A DNA stretch of 64,000 bases from Limnohabitans sp. WS1 (GCF_003063265.1 NZ_NERU01000002.1:186001-250000), one strand, 5' to 3'. Counted from the first letter of the stretch, positions 32,093 through 42,411 are shown. Notes: generated from the letters alone by a model not told the origin. Translations and numbers: made by a program.

Positions 32093-33432
32093 GGGGCACG
32101 CGCCACACGCCACACCAAGCCCCCAAACAGCACCGAGACGGTGGCCAAGGCCATGGTGCTGGTGATCCAGAAGGTGTCTACTGAAGGGCGAGGGGTCCAG
32201 CTCAGGCCCAGGGCGGAGTCCTGATAGGCCCAAAGGTAGCCTCCCATGAGTCCTGCACCCCAGAGCAAGGCGGTGTAGATGACCAAGGGTGCCACGGTGA
32301 TGCGGTAGCAACGCAGCAAAAACACGCTGGTGGCCTGCACCGCGTCGGCCAGATGGTAGAGGGCCACCCAGCCCAGCCACACCGTTGCAGTTTGTGCCAC
32401 CACAGGGTCGGTGGTGAAGGCGTGCGCAATCGCGTCCCGCCCCGCCAGCAATGCGCCAGCGCACACCAAGGCGGCCCCCACCGTCAGCCCCAGCCCCAAA
32501 TAGGTGGCCCGCCGTGCTTTGCCTGCTTGTTGGGCGCCCAGCCAATAACCGGTGCGGGCGCTGCTGGCAATGCCCAAGGCCAACGGCACCATGTACAACA
32601 CCGAGGCCAGGCTGGCCGCAATTTGGTGGCCTGCCGAAGCCACAGCGCCGAGTCGGGCCACGAACAGCGCCATCATGGTGAACGAGGTGACCTCCACCAT
32701 GACCGTCAGACCAGCAGGAATGCCCAGCTGCAAATAGCGTTTCAACAGGGGCCACTGCGGCACTTCGATCCGTTGCCACAAGCCATATGGCTGGTAAATG
32801 TCCTGGGTGCGCAGCAGCCAAAGACCTGTGAGCATCATCAAGCTGTTGACCACCAAGGTCGCCCAGGCACAGCCCACCACCCCCAGACCAGGCCATGGGC
32901 CAAGGCCAAAAGTGAACACCAGCGACAAAGGAATTTTGACCCACAAGGCCCCTGCTTGCAGCCAGGTGACCAAGCGCGGCAAACCCAAACTTTGGTTCAA
33001 GGTGCTGTACATCCTGAACAGCAAAGAGGGCACCAAAGCGATGGCCAAAATCCGCAAATACGAACGCACATCGGGCCACAACTCCAAGGGCACTTGTGTC
33101 CAAGACAACCAAGGGTCCGGGAACCACAGCCCGGCCATGCCCGTCAAAGTGGCCAAGGCGGTGATGTACAAAGCCTGCCGAAATGAACGGCCCAGCTCGC
33201 GGGTTTTGCCTGCACCGTGCAACTCGGACCACACGGGCAGCAGGGCCTGCAACAGGCCATTGAGGGCCACATAAATGCTGATGTAAATGGACGATGCCAG
33301 GGACAAGACCGCCAAGGCTTGTGGGCTGTAGCGCCCAGCAATCACCGTGTCGGCCACGCCAAAAGACATGACCGCCAGTTGCCCCACCAACACGGTGCCG
33401 GCGTGCCGTGCGATGGTCTTGAATTCGGACAT
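32077..33432 (-). CDS. MATE-family efflux transporter
   Basis: A 451-residue protein with about 12 membrane segments. It opens SEFKTIARHAGTVLVGQLAV and includes GVADTVIAGRYSPQAL and LGIPAGLTVMVEVTSF, as in NorM-type MATE exporters driven by Na+ or H+ and exporting cationic drugs or metabolites. Substrate cannot be told. The ATG at 33432 lies 4 bp after the stop of the upstream membrane-protein gene, so the two are co-transcribed. Confidence 0.9.
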   Translation of the reverse strand: MSEFKTIARHAGTVLVGQLAVMSFGVADTVIAGRYSPQALAVLSLASSIYISIYVALNGLLQALLPVWSELHGAGKTRELGRSFRQALYITALATLTGMAGLWFPDPWLSWTQVPLELWPDVRSYLRILAIALVPSLLFRMYSTLNQSLGLPRLVTWLQAGALWVKIPLSLVFTFGLGPWPGLGVVGCAWATLVVNSLMMLTGLWLLRTQDIYQPYGLWQRIEVPQWPLLKRYLQLGIPAGLTVMVEVTSFTMMALFVARLGAVASAGHQIAASLASVLYMVPLALGIASSARTGYWLGAQQAGKARRATYLGLGLTVGAALVCAGALLAGRDAIAHAFTTDPVVAQTATVWLGWVALYHLADAVQATSVFLLRCYRITVAPLVIYTALLWGAGLMGGYLWAYQDSALGLSWTPRPSVDTFWITSTMALATVSVLFGGLVWRVARAPHRPM

Positions 33433-33436
33433 GGCT

Positions 33437-35191
33437 TCAGTCTTGTGGTGCGCTGGTCTGCAACGCAGGGTCAAGACGTGGGACTTGAGGTGGCGCTGAA
33501 GCACGGTAGATCAAGATGTGTTCATCCTTATCGGCCGGTCTTTGGGCTTTGGCATGTTGAACCCAACCCAAGCGCTCCATTTTGTCTGCCATCAAGGGCA
33601 GGTTTTTCTCGTCAATGATCAACCAGGGGCAGCTGGCCGTGGGTGCTCGCATTGCCTCCAGCTTGAATTGGCCATGGAACAGGAATGCTGTGCCTTGCGC
33701 CTTGCTCAGACCGGCATATTGCAAACAGTGGGACTCGCCCGTGATGGATGTCACTTTTTCAACCAAAGGGGCATAGCTGCGGGCGTAGTTCAGCAAAGGC
33801 AGCCACAGTGTCATCAGCAAAAACCAGCACAACACCGCTCCACCCGCTGGCAAGGCCATGATTTTCCAAATGGCAGCGCGGTGGTGACCAATGCGCCAAT
33901 GGACCAACCAGGCCCAGGTTCCCGTGGCCAACAAGGCCATGCTGAAGGTGACCCCAGAAAACGCATTCACAAAACCGGGTGCCAATTTGGCCACGTTGGC
34001 GGCAGGGGTTGCAGGAAAGCCCGTTTGCATGGCCACCCAAACGACCCAGATGGCCAAGGCGCAAAACGAAAAAAACAACAAGGTGAACCAGTCGATCAAA
34101 GCCCCCCAACTGCGCCGGAGTGTGGGCAATGCAAACGCAGCCAGGCAGGCAATGGCAGGCAGGGCGACCAGCAATGCACGGTCGGTCAAACCCGTCAACC
34201 AGGTTGCCGTGATGGTCACCGCCACAAACCACAAGGGCAGGGCCAGGTGGGGGTGCCGCCAACCACGGGCCAATTGCCCACGCCAACGCCACAAGGACCA
34301 AATCGCCAAAGGCCAGGCCGGCCAAGTGAACCACAGCAAAAGCTTGGCCAAAATGTGCACATCGACCATGTTGTGCGCCACCACGCGCCAACGCCACAAG
34401 TCCAAGACCCCAGCGGTCGTGATGCACAACAGGCAGATCAAGGCCAGCAAACCCAAATCCAGCACCCGCATGCGTTGTTGTGTCGGATCTGCTTGCGCCG
34501 CTGCACGCAGGACTGAACCCCCAATCCCCAAGAACAAGGCCAAGCTGGGAGCGCCAGACAGCGTCAAGCCCAACATGCCCACGCCCATGGCCACACCACT
34601 GGCCAAGCGGTAACGCGGCAAAGTAGACAAGGCCACAAAGATCAAGGCGGCACAACACAGCTGGCTCAAGGCCGGTGTGGTTTCATGGGCCAGACGGGCC
34701 AAACCCAGGCAGGCCAACAAGGCCAGCAAACCCCCATCGGCCAAAGCTCGCGCGTAATCTGTGGGCTTGGCCTCACCTCCAAAAGCAAAAGCCACCGGTT
34801 GTGCTGCAGGGGCTCTGGCCAAGGCATACACCGCGTACCAAGTGGCCGCCAAGGTCAGGCCCAGCATGGCGACAAAAGGCAGGCGTGCAAACACATCCTC
34901 CCAGCCGGCAGGGGCCCAACGCAAAAAACTGGCCCCCAACCAATAAGGCAGCAAGGCCAGTTGCGGGTCGGTTTGGCCCAGCAAGGTGGGTTTGAACCAA
35001 GAAGTGGCTTCGCCCATGGCCGGTTGAACCAATTGAAGCATGTACCCAAAGGCCTCAATGTCTTGGGCTTTCCATGGCGTGCGCCCCAAAAAACCAGGCA
35101 GCACATAAGCGGCGCACAGCAACAGCAAGGCCAGGCGCGGCAATCTGCGCACGGCACTTTGTGCAACGATGGCGGGGGTGGTGTGGTTCAC
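33437..35191 (-). CDS. Polytopic membrane protein, GT-C glycosyltransferase-like
   Basis: A 584-residue protein with about 12 hydrophobic segments. An acidic motif follows the first one (GRTPWKAQDIEAFGYML), the layout of GT-C enzymes such as ArnT/PMT that transfer sugars from polyprenyl phosphates in the periplasm. A soluble C-terminal domain of about 100 residues ends the protein (SITGESHCLQYAGLSKAQG onward). Specific substrate is unknown; family membership is likely, not certain. Its stop lies 4 bp before the MATE start. Confidence 0.7.
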   Translation of the reverse strand: MNHTTPAIVAQSAVRRLPRLALLLLCAAYVLPGFLGRTPWKAQDIEAFGYMLQLVQPAMGEATSWFKPTLLGQTDPQLALLPYWLGASFLRWAPAGWEDVFARLPFVAMLGLTLAATWYAVYALARAPAAQPVAFAFGGEAKPTDYARALADGGLLALLACLGLARLAHETTPALSQLCCAALIFVALSTLPRYRLASGVAMGVGMLGLTLSGAPSLALFLGIGGSVLRAAAQADPTQQRMRVLDLGLLALICLLCITTAGVLDLWRWRVVAHNMVDVHILAKLLLWFTWPAWPLAIWSLWRWRGQLARGWRHPHLALPLWFVAVTITATWLTGLTDRALLVALPAIACLAAFALPTLRRSWGALIDWFTLLFFSFCALAIWVVWVAMQTGFPATPAANVAKLAPGFVNAFSGVTFSMALLATGTWAWLVHWRIGHHRAAIWKIMALPAGGAVLCWFLLMTLWLPLLNYARSYAPLVEKVTSITGESHCLQYAGLSKAQGTAFLFHGQFKLEAMRAPTASCPWLIIDEKNLPLMADKMERLGWVQHAKAQRPADKDEHILIYRASAPPQVPRLDPALQTSAPQD

Positions 35192-35276
35192 GTCTGAATC
35201 AAGATATCAGGGATGGGGCGGTGGGACTGTCACCTGTGACATGCCCATGGGCAAGTTGGGTGCTGTGGATCACCCA

Positions 35277-35312
35277 ACAAAAAGGGCAGGCCGGTTGCCC
35301 GGACTGCCCTTT
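35277..35312 (-). terminator. Intrinsic terminator after rpmE2
   Basis: On the minus strand, AAAGGGCAG and CTGCCCTTT (35304-35312 and 35281-35289) pair around a GC-rich loop and run into TTTTTGTT. It lies about 20 bp after the rpmE2 stop. Confidence 0.75.
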
Positions 35313-35331
35313 GTGGGACAAGCCAATTGAA

Positions 35332-35595
35332 TTACTTGGCGATGGTGGTGGTTTTGCCGAAACGGTTGCGGAATTTCTCCACGCGGCCGCCCATGTTGTC
35401 CACCGACTTTTGTGTGCCTGTGTAGAAGGGGTGCGACTCACTGGTCGTATCCAGCTTGTACCAAGGCAACTCGCGGCCGTCTTCCATTTTGATCATCTCT
35501 TTGGTGTTAGCGCATGAACGGGTCACGAACTTGAAACCATTGGACATGTCTTGGAAGCAAACTTCACGGTAGTTGGGGTGAATGCCGTCTTTCAT
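35332..35595 (-). CDS. rpmE2: 50S ribosomal protein L31, type B
   Basis: An 87-residue L31. It starts [14 protein letters not shown] and has the [22 protein letters not shown] block. The CxxC zinc ligands of type A L31 are absent ([10 protein letters not shown] in place of CSKCHPFFTG), so this is the zinc-independent paralogue type, although two unpaired Cys remain. It follows rho by about 85 bp on the same strand and has its own terminator. Confidence 0.95.
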   Translation of the reverse strand: MKDGIHPNYREVCFQDMSNGFKFVTRSCANTKEMIKMEDGRELPWYKLDTTSESHPFYTGTQKSVDNMGGRVEKFRNRFGKTTTIAK

Positions 35596-35680
35596 GGGGA
35601 AATCCTTTTACTTTCGCTACGGTAGCCACACTTCAGCCTATCTGAGTGCACTTTCCGCAAAACTTGTCGATTATAGGGTA

Positions 35681-36943
35681 TCAACCGCCGCGTCGCATCA
35701 TGTCGAAGAACTCGGAGTTGTTCTTGGTGGCTTTCATGCTCTTCAAGACCATCTCCATCGCTTCGATTTCGTCCATGTTGTACATGAACTGGCGCAAGAT
35801 GCGGGTTTTTTGCAGCACTTCGGGTTGCAGCAGCAGCTCTTCGCGGCGGGTGCCACTGCGGTTCAGGTTGATGGCCGGGAACACGCGCTTTTCATACAGG
35901 CGGCGCTCGAGGTGAATCTCGCAGTTGCCGGTGCCCTTGAATTCTTCAAAAATCACCTCGTCCATGCGGCTGCCGGTGTCGACCAATGCAGTGGCGATGA
36001 TGGTCAAGCTGCCGCCTTCTTCCACATTGCGGGCCGCGCCAAAGAAGCGCTTGGGGCGCTGCAGGGCGTTGGCATCCACACCACCCGACAGCACTTTGCC
36101 CGAGGAAGGCACCACGTTGTTGTAGGCGCGGGCCAGACGGGTGATCGAGTCGAGCAAGATCACCACGTCTTTTTTCAGCTCGACCAAGCGCTTGGCACGT
36201 TCAATCACCATTTCGGCCACGTGCACATGGCGCGAAGCGGGTTCGTCAAAGGTCGAAGAGATCACTTCGCCGCGCACGCTGCGTTGCATCTCGGTCACTT
36301 CTTCCGGGCGCTCGTCCACCAGCAGCACCATCAGGTGCACATCGGGGTAGTTGGCGGTGATGGCGTGGGCGATCTGCTGCATCATCACCGTCTTGCCCGA
36401 TTTGGGCTGGGCCACGATCAGGGCGCGTTGGCCACGGCCGAGCGGGGCGATGATGTCGATCACGCGGGCGGTGATGTTTTCTTCGCCCCTGATGTCACGC
36501 TCCAGACGCATCTGCTCTTTGGGAAACAGCGGCGTCAGGTTTTCAAACATGACTTTGTGTTTGTTGTTCTCGGGCAGGTCGTCGTTGACCTTGTCCAGTT
36601 TGGTCAGTGCAAAGTAGCGCTCGCCGTCTTTGGGGATGCGCACTTCGCCTTCAATCATGTCGCCGGTGTGCAGGTTAAAGCGGCGCACTTGGCTGGGGCT
36701 GATGTAGATGTCGTCGGTACTGGCCGTGTAGCTCGAGTCGGGACTGCGCAAGAAGCCAAAACCGTCGGGCAATATCTCGAGCACACCATCGGCAAAGACC
36801 TGTTCACCAGCTTTAGCGCGTTTTTTGATGATGGCAAACATCAGCTCCTGTTTGCGCATGCGACCGGTGTTCTCGATTTCGAGTGTGTCGGCTTGCTTCA
36901 GGAGTTCGGACACATGAAGTGCCTTGAGTTCGTTCAAATGCAT
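35681..36943 (-). CDS. rho: Transcription termination factor Rho
   Basis: A 420-residue Rho: N-terminal [18 protein letters not shown]-binding [20 protein letters not shown], Walker [13 protein letters not shown], Walker [18 protein letters not shown] and the Q/R loop near [11 protein letters not shown]. It is a hexameric RNA helicase that ends transcription. The ATG at 36943 starts the conserved domain; the longer in-frame extension to 37018 is not conserved. It lies between trxA and rpmE2 on one strand, the common Burkholderiales order. Confidence 0.98.
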   Translation of the reverse strand: MHLNELKALHVSELLKQADTLEIENTGRMRKQELMFAIIKKRAKAGEQVFADGVLEILPDGFGFLRSPDSSYTASTDDIYISPSQVRRFNLHTGDMIEGEVRIPKDGERYFALTKLDKVNDDLPENNKHKVMFENLTPLFPKEQMRLERDIRGEENITARVIDIIAPLGRGQRALIVAQPKSGKTVMMQQIAHAITANYPDVHLMVLLVDERPEEVTEMQRSVRGEVISSTFDEPASRHVHVAEMVIERAKRLVELKKDVVILLDSITRLARAYNNVVPSSGKVLSGGVDANALQRPKRFFGAARNVEEGGSLTIIATALVDTGSRMDEVIFEEFKGTGNCEIHLERRLYEKRVFPAINLNRSGTRREELLLQPEVLQKTRILRQFMYNMDEIEAMEMVLKSMKATKNNSEFFDMMRRGG

Positions 36944-37118
36944 GGGAATGGGCCTGTGGCGAATCGGTCGATTGGAGACCGTTTTTCGGGGTAACCGGGT
37001 GGAAATGTTCAGAGCCAAAAACTGCCCAGGGGTTGGGGGCTGGAATTTTCGACAATCAAGGCGCTGGTCCCTGTTCGGGATGCCTGTGAGAAATTATGAC
37101 AGGTTTTAAGGCCCGTCC

Positions 37119-37151
37119 AAAAACAAAAAAACCGGGCCCATGGGGCCCGGT
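37119..37151 (-). terminator. Intrinsic terminator after trxA
   Basis: On the minus strand a 9-10 bp GC-rich stem (ACCGGGCCCC / GGGCCCGGT) is followed by a run of Ts (TTTTTTTGTTTTT). It starts about 43 bp after the trxA stop, so trxA and rho are at least partly separate units. Confidence 0.88.
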
Positions 37152-37193
37152 GAGGTCTCAACCAGATGAACAAGGGGCTTGGCCCCTGCAGCA

Positions 37194-37526
37194 TCAGGCC
37201 AATTGTTGGTCGATGAAAGCGGTCAACTGAGACTTGCTCATGGCACCCACTTTGGTGGCGGCAAGTTGACCGTCTTTGAAAATCATGAGGGTTGGAATGC
37301 CCCGAATGCCGAACTTGGCTGGCACATCGCGGTTGTCGTCCACATTCATCTTGGCGATTTGGAGCTTGCCCTCGTAGGCGCTGGCCACTTCGTCAAGGAT
37401 GGGGGCAATCATTTTGCATGGACCGCACCATTCGGCCCAAAAGTCGACCACCACGGGCTGGCTCGACTGGAGCACGTCAGCTTCGAAAGTGGCGTCGGTG
37501 GTGTGTTTGATCAAATCGCTGGCCAT
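37194..37526 (-). CDS. trxA: Thioredoxin 1
   Basis: A 110-residue cytoplasmic thioredoxin: active site [14 protein letters not shown], cis-proline loop [14 protein letters not shown]. It reduces disulfides for ribonucleotide reductase, sulfur metabolism and repair. Length and motifs match E. coli TrxA throughout. It is divergent from a flavoprotein gene about 100 bp away and has its own terminator. Confidence 0.98.
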   Translation of the reverse strand: MASDLIKHTTDATFEADVLQSSQPVVVDFWAEWCGPCKMIAPILDEVASAYEGKLQIAKMNVDDNRDVPAKFGIRGIPTLMIFKDGQLAATKVGAMSKSQLTAFIDQQLA

Positions 37527-37627
37527 GGCCTTTTCCTTGTGAACATTGAGATGCGGATAAAGTTAAGCCTATTTTGACAGAAACATGACGCCTTCGCCCA
37601 ACAGTGCTGCGTTCTTTGATCCCCACC

Positions 37628-38953
37628 ATGACTCCCACAGTGCCCACATCCCAGCCAGTCGATTTTCCTGTATTGCAAACCGAGGTGGCCATTGTGGGCG
37701 GTGGCCCCGCGGGTTTGATGGCGGCCGAGGTTTTGTCCCAGGCTGGCGTGTCTGTGCACTTGTTTGACGCCATGCCCTCTGTGGGGCGTAAATTTTTGTT
37801 GGCAGGTCGAGGGGGCTTGAACCTGACCCATTCCGAACCTTTTGAACTGTTTCGCACCCGTTTTGGTGCACGTCAAAACGAGATTGCAACTTGGCTCCAA
37901 CACACCGATGCCCAAGCGGTACGTGATTGGGCAAAAGGTTTGGGCGTAGACACTTTTGTGGGCACCTCCGGGCGGGTTTTTCCAGCCGAAATGAAGGCCG
38001 CTCCGCTCTTGCGTGCCTGGTTGCACCGCTTGCGCCACCCCACTTGCGGTGTGCCTGTTCAATTTCACATGCGCCACCACTGGCGTGGCTGGCAGGACCA
38101 CTGCATGGTTTTTCACCGCCAAACCGATGCGCAAACGGTGCAAGTGCAGGCCCAAGCCACCCTGTTGGCTTTAGGAGGGGCCAGTTGGCCACGGCTGGGG
38201 TCCGACGGCGCTTGGGTCCCTGTGATGCAAGATCAAGGTGTTGAGGTGGCTGATTTGCAGCCTGCCAACTGCGGTTTTGATGTGCTGGGGCGCGAAGGAC
38301 AAGGGTGGACTCGGCATTTTGTGGATAAATTTGCCGGCCATCCTCTCAAATCGGTGGCCTTGACGGTGCAGGGGGGCGGTGACGCATCGACGGCCGACCG
38401 GTTTTCGCGCCGAGGTGAGTTCGTCATCACCCAAACCGGTGTGGAGGGCAGCTTGGTTTATGCCGCTTCGGTTTGGCTGCGTGACGACCTGTTGGCCAGT
38501 GGGCACGCCCAATTGATGTTGGATCTTTTGCCTGACAAAACTTTGGCACAAGTCGAAAAAGAGGTTTCATGGCCGCGTGGCAGTCGCAGCCTGAGCAGTC
38601 ACCTCAAAAGCCGCTTGGGTCTGGATGGCGTCAAAATGGGTTTGCTTCATGAACTGTGCCCGCCTGAGGTGCTGCAACAGTCTGGTGCGTTGGCTGCACA
38701 CATCAAAGCACTGCCGGTGGTGCTCAAAAGCCCTCGACCCGTGGCCGAGGCCATCAGCACCGCAGGCGGGGTCAAATGGTCATCCTTGGGGGCTGATTTG
38801 CGGCTCAATGCCCGACCTGATGTGTATTGCGCAGGTGAAATGCTGGACTGGGAGGCCCCCACGGGGGGTTATTTGTTGACCGCCTGTTTGGCCAGTGGGG
38901 TTCAGGCTGCCCATGGGATTTTGTCGAATTCAGTCACAAAAAAACACAAATGA
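37628..38953 (+). CDS. NAD(P)/FAD-dependent oxidoreductase, HI0933/BaiN-like
   Basis: A 441-residue flavoprotein. The FAD site is AIVGGGPAGLMAAEVLSQAG, the family motif is GRKFLLAGRGGLNLTHSE, and the C-terminal part has EAISTAGGVKWSSL and YCAGEMLDWEAPTGGYLLTAC. These match the HI0933/BaiN group, whose physiological reaction in most bacteria is not known. ATG 37628 is chosen; an in-frame start at 37604 would add 8 residues. It is divergent from trxA. Confidence 0.88.
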   Translation: MTPTVPTSQPVDFPVLQTEVAIVGGGPAGLMAAEVLSQAGVSVHLFDAMPSVGRKFLLAGRGGLNLTHSEPFELFRTRFGARQNEIATWLQHTDAQAVRDWAKGLGVDTFVGTSGRVFPAEMKAAPLLRAWLHRLRHPTCGVPVQFHMRHHWRGWQDHCMVFHRQTDAQTVQVQAQATLLALGGASWPRLGSDGAWVPVMQDQGVEVADLQPANCGFDVLGREGQGWTRHFVDKFAGHPLKSVALTVQGGGDASTADRFSRRGEFVITQTGVEGSLVYAASVWLRDDLLASGHAQLMLDLLPDKTLAQVEKEVSWPRGSRSLSSHLKSRLGLDGVKMGLLHELCPPEVLQQSGALAAHIKALPVVLKSPRPVAEAISTAGGVKWSSLGADLRLNARPDVYCAGEMLDWEAPTGGYLLTACLASGVQAAHGILSNSVTKKHK

Positions 38954-39021
38954 TGTATTCCAACCGGGTCTGCACCGCGTTATGCAAGGGTGAATAACTT
39001 CATCCCAAGAACGAGGTCGAC

Positions 39022-39315
39022 ATGACGTCAGCAGTTACCAAGGAATACCAGTGTGCCGTTGAAGAGGCAGCCAACGCTTTCATGAAGGTGATGGCTTTGC
39101 GCGGATTCAATGTGCGCGACTATCCGCAAAACTTTGTGGCCCAAATGGCCAAAAGCACCCGCTTGGATTTCGAGGTCAGCCGTGCGGGGCCTCACGCCCA
39201 TGCCGATGCTTTGGTTTCTGAATTGCTCAGCACAGCGCCTTTGGCCCCCAAGCTCGTGGCAGTGTCCAAAGACCCCAAAATGGCATTCCCTTCTTTGCGC
39301 CGCCGTCTGGCCTAA
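39022..39315 (+). CDS. Small protein of unknown function
   Basis: A 97-residue soluble protein (MTSAVTKEYQCAVEEAANAF...), with no signal peptide or membrane segment and a basic C-terminus (SLRRRLA). A GAGGT ribosome binding site precedes the ATG. I do not recognise a family. It stands alone between the flavoprotein and the histidine kinase, and its codon use looks normal, so it is probably real. Confidence 0.6.
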   Translation: MTSAVTKEYQCAVEEAANAFMKVMALRGFNVRDYPQNFVAQMAKSTRLDFEVSRAGPHAHADALVSELLSTAPLAPKLVAVSKDPKMAFPSLRRRLA

Positions 39316-39456
39316 AGCCGGTCCAGCACGGAACAGCGTGCAACCGTCCGCAGGGGCTGCGGCGGTAGATCCCTCCAAGGGTGTCCTTTCTTCCAAGCTC
39401 AGGCTTTTTGCAGCAGACCTGTCCACCGCGTGATGGGAAAGCAGCAAGGCTTTAAC

Positions 39457-41742
39457 ATGGTGAGCATGGAATCCCCCTTTCAAACTCGGCCGTGTGCCCC
39501 AGTCATGTCAAGACTTGGGGCAGCCTTCAAGACTTTGGTTTTCGGCTTGTGGCTGTTGTTGGGCCTTTCCTCGTCGCCAGCCATGGGGGCCACACAGCAA
39601 GAATGGTTCATCGACCAAGCGTTCCTCACGGGAATGTCCTTGCCGCGTCGTGTGGTGTTGCCCCATGTTCTGGCCCCTGAGGATTTTTCGCCATCGGGCA
39701 GTCGGGTTTTGTACAAACTGAGTCTGGACTTGCCTGAAGCCCCTCAAGGGCCATTGGCCATCCTCATTCCCAAGCTCAGCCTCTCCGGTTCGGTCTACAT
39801 CAATGGCGCTTTTGTCAACAGTTGTGGGCAAGGGCCATTGGAGGCACTGCGTTGTTTGCACACGCCCCTCTTTTTGACCACCCCCGCCAGCGTTTGGCGT
39901 GCCGGTGACAACACGATCGAGGTTGAAATCTATGCAAGCGCCCGACAGGTGAGTGGTTTGTCATCCGTCCGGGTCGGTGAGGTCGATCGCTTATTCGACC
40001 AAAAATTTCGTGTCAATCAATGGCTCAAAACCGAATTTCTGGTGGCGCTTTTTTGGGTGAGCGCTGTGTTCGGGTTTTTGTCTTTGACGGTGTATTTCAT
40101 TTTGAGCAAAGAACTGGCTTACCTGTGGTTCAGCTTGGGTTGTCTGGCGCACATGTTGGGTTTGCTCAACATGACGGTCACTCGACCATGGATCAACATC
40201 GAAGTGTTTGCCTGGCTTGTGGTGTCCTCGCGGTTTTTCGCGACACCCATGGCCTTGCTCACCATGTTGTCCTTGTTTGGCAAGTTGCGCACCTGGATGG
40301 TGGTGGCCATGTTGGGTTTTTCCATCACGGGCACATTGCTGATGGCGTTCACATCGGTGAACCGGCCCTTGATTGCCTTGTTGTTCATCGTCTTTTTGAT
40401 CATTGGATTCGCCTTGATGACGCTGTCCATTTTTTGGGCATTTCAGTCACGCAGCCCCATCAAAATTTTCACCAGTTCCATGGCCATGCTCTTGGTGTTC
40501 GCTGGCGTTTTGGATTGGCGTCGTTTTGCGGGGTCCTCCAATTTCGAAGGAACCTATTTGTTTCCTTATGTGTACAGCGCCATGCTGCTCACCTTGGGCA
40601 CGGTGCTCATTCGCAGTTTGGCCACCTCCTTGCGTCAATCCCGCGTGGACCGGGCGCAGCTCGAGCGCAGGGCCGCCGAGCGCATGGCCTATGAGATCAC
40701 TGAAAACATTCCCGTGGGGACTTACACCCTGGTGTTCAAGCCGGGTGAGGCCCAAGGTCGTTTCATTTTTGTGAGCCAACGCTTCATTGAGTTGACCGGC
40801 CTGAACCGCCAGGATTTGTTGAACGACCCCAATGTGTTTGCAGAAATCCTGCATGAAAAAGCTTTGCCCGAGTGGGAGGCGTTCATTGGTAACTCCTCGA
40901 GTAAACGGGTGTTCACACCCAAGGAGTGGCCGATTTTTCCTCTGGGTCGTGAAATGCGTTGGGTCAACAGCGAGGCTGTGTCCAGAACCTTGCCTGACGG
41001 ATCCCTCCTTTTTGAAGGTGTGTTGTTTGACCGGACCGATGTGGTCAAGGCCAAAGCAGAGTCGGACCGCATTCGAAACCAATTGCAGTTGCGGCAAATC
41101 GAACAATCGCGCACCAAGGAACGCGAGCAACTGCTTCGGGACATGCACGATGGTTTTGGATCTCAGTTGGCCGGTGTGCGCATGATGGCCGAAAAAGGCC
41201 GCATTCGGCCGGAAGAGTTTCCCGAGTTCTTGCGTGAAATCACCGCCGACCTGCACCTCGTGGTGGACACCTTGGGTCAGATCAACATCACCTTGCAAGA
41301 GGCCTTGGTGGACATGCACCACCGACTTGAGCGGCGCTTTGCCAGCAACGGTCCGCAATTGCAGTGGGATGTTCAGCTCAAGGACTTGCCCCCCTTGGCC
41401 CCGCGCAAAATTTTGCAAGCGCTGCGTCTGGTCCAAGAAGCCTTGAACAACGCCTACAAACATGCACATGCCCAACATGTGTATTTTTCAGCTCACTTTG
41501 ATGCCCAGATAGACCAGCTGACCCTGTCGGTGCGTGACGATGGACGAGGGCTCATGCCACCCATGGACCGGGGCCGGGGCATCAGCAATATGCGCTACCG
41601 TGCGCGAGAAATGGGCGGAGTGTTTGTATTGATCGAGCACCACCCCGGGGTGGAGGTTTTGCTGCGCGTGCCCCGTGTGTCTGAGCAGCACCGGATTGAT
41701 TCAAATGAGCTTGTAGCTGATGGCCATGTTGACCGCCTGTGA
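39457..41742 (+). CDS. 7TMR-DISM sensor histidine kinase with PAS domain
   Basis: A protein of about 761 residues. A signal peptide is followed by a periplasmic beta-sandwich domain (DISMED2-like; LPRRVVLPHVLAPEDF to VRVGEVDRLFD), then seven membrane segments (about residues 195-395) and a PAS domain (ITENIPVGTYTLVFKPGE onward). The HisKA_3-type kinase has H-box LLRDMHDGFGSQLAGVR, N-box VQEALNNAYKHAHA and G-box DDGRGL...GRGISNMR. It probably senses a carbohydrate-like or lipid ligand. ATG 39457 has AAGG 7 bp upstream. Its 3' end overlaps the convergent response regulator by 42 bp, its likely partner. Confidence 0.9.
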   Translation: MVSMESPFQTRPCAPVMSRLGAAFKTLVFGLWLLLGLSSSPAMGATQQEWFIDQAFLTGMSLPRRVVLPHVLAPEDFSPSGSRVLYKLSLDLPEAPQGPLAILIPKLSLSGSVYINGAFVNSCGQGPLEALRCLHTPLFLTTPASVWRAGDNTIEVEIYASARQVSGLSSVRVGEVDRLFDQKFRVNQWLKTEFLVALFWVSAVFGFLSLTVYFILSKELAYLWFSLGCLAHMLGLLNMTVTRPWINIEVFAWLVVSSRFFATPMALLTMLSLFGKLRTWMVVAMLGFSITGTLLMAFTSVNRPLIALLFIVFLIIGFALMTLSIFWAFQSRSPIKIFTSSMAMLLVFAGVLDWRRFAGSSNFEGTYLFPYVYSAMLLTLGTVLIRSLATSLRQSRVDRAQLERRAAERMAYEITENIPVGTYTLVFKPGEAQGRFIFVSQRFIELTGLNRQDLLNDPNVFAEILHEKALPEWEAFIGNSSSKRVFTPKEWPIFPLGREMRWVNSEAVSRTLPDGSLLFEGVLFDRTDVVKAKAESDRIRNQLQLRQIEQSRTKEREQLLRDMHDGFGSQLAGVRMMAEKGRIRPEEFPEFLREITADLHLVVDTLGQINITLQEALVDMHHRLERRFASNGPQLQWDVQLKDLPPLAPRKILQALRLVQEALNNAYKHAHAQHVYFSAHFDAQIDQLTLSVRDDGRGLMPPMDRGRGISNMRYRAREMGGVFVLIEHHPGVEVLLRVPRVSEQHRIDSNELVADGHVDRL

Positions 41743-42384
41743 TTGTGAATTGACGTTCAGTTTTCTGTAAAGGCTGCGCACATTTGATTGCACGGTCGAC
41801 AAGGTCACGCCCATGCTGTCGGCCACCTTGTCGTACGTCAACCCTTGGGCCAGCAATTGCAGGGTTTCATGCTCTCTGGGCGAGAGTTTGATGTCTTTGC
41901 GCTCGGGTGCTTTTTCTCCCGCCGCTGACAGTTGCTTGAACAAAAAACGGGCCAGTCGGGGGCTCAAAGGATAGACCCCCTGCAGCACTTGCTGAATGCC
42001 TTCGGTGATTTCCGAAATGGACTCGTCTTTCAAGATGTAACCATTGGCGCCAGCCTCGATGGCGGTGAGCACCGCAGACTCTGATGCCACCACCGAGATC
42101 ACCACAATGGGCATGTCCGCAAAGCGTTCGCGGCAAGTGCGAATCACTTCAATGCCACTCACATCGGGCAATCCCAAATCCACCAACACCAAGTCAACGG
42201 CTTTGATTTGATGCTCGATCCAATCTTTGGCCACCAAGCCCTCGCTGAATTCGGTAACCTGCCAATCGTCGGGCAGGCCCTGCATGGCATCGGTGATTTG
42301 TTCGGCAAACAGGTGGTTGTCTTCCACCAGCAAGAGCTGCCTTGTGATGCCGTCTGGAACGCTGTTGTGTGCTGAGGTGATCAT
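41701..42384 (-). CDS. NarL/FixJ-type response regulator
   Basis: A 227-residue regulator. The receiver has acidic LLVEDNHLF and phospho-acceptor Asp in DLVLVDLGLPDVSG, with the conserved Lys in NGYILKDESISEI. The LuxR-type HTH output is LSPREHETLQLLAQGLTYDKVADSMGVTLSTVQSN. It is the likely target of the convergent DISM kinase (HisKA_3 kinases pair with NarL-type regulators). It lies 27 bp after the PPIase gene on the same strand as the giant adhesin, so it may belong to that operon or be read from its own promoter. The ATG at 42384 is preferred to a TTG upstream. Confidence 0.92.
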   Translation of the reverse strand: MITSAHNSVPDGITRQLLLVEDNHLFAEQITDAMQGLPDDWQVTEFSEGLVAKDWIEHQIKAVDLVLVDLGLPDVSGIEVIRTCRERFADMPIVVISVVASESAVLTAIEAGANGYILKDESISEITEGIQQVLQGVYPLSPRLARFLFKQLSAAGEKAPERKDIKLSPREHETLQLLAQGLTYDKVADSMGVTLSTVQSNVRSLYRKLNVNSQSQAVNMAISYKLI

Positions 42385-42411
42385 CCATAGATGATACAAA
42401 ACATGAGGGCC

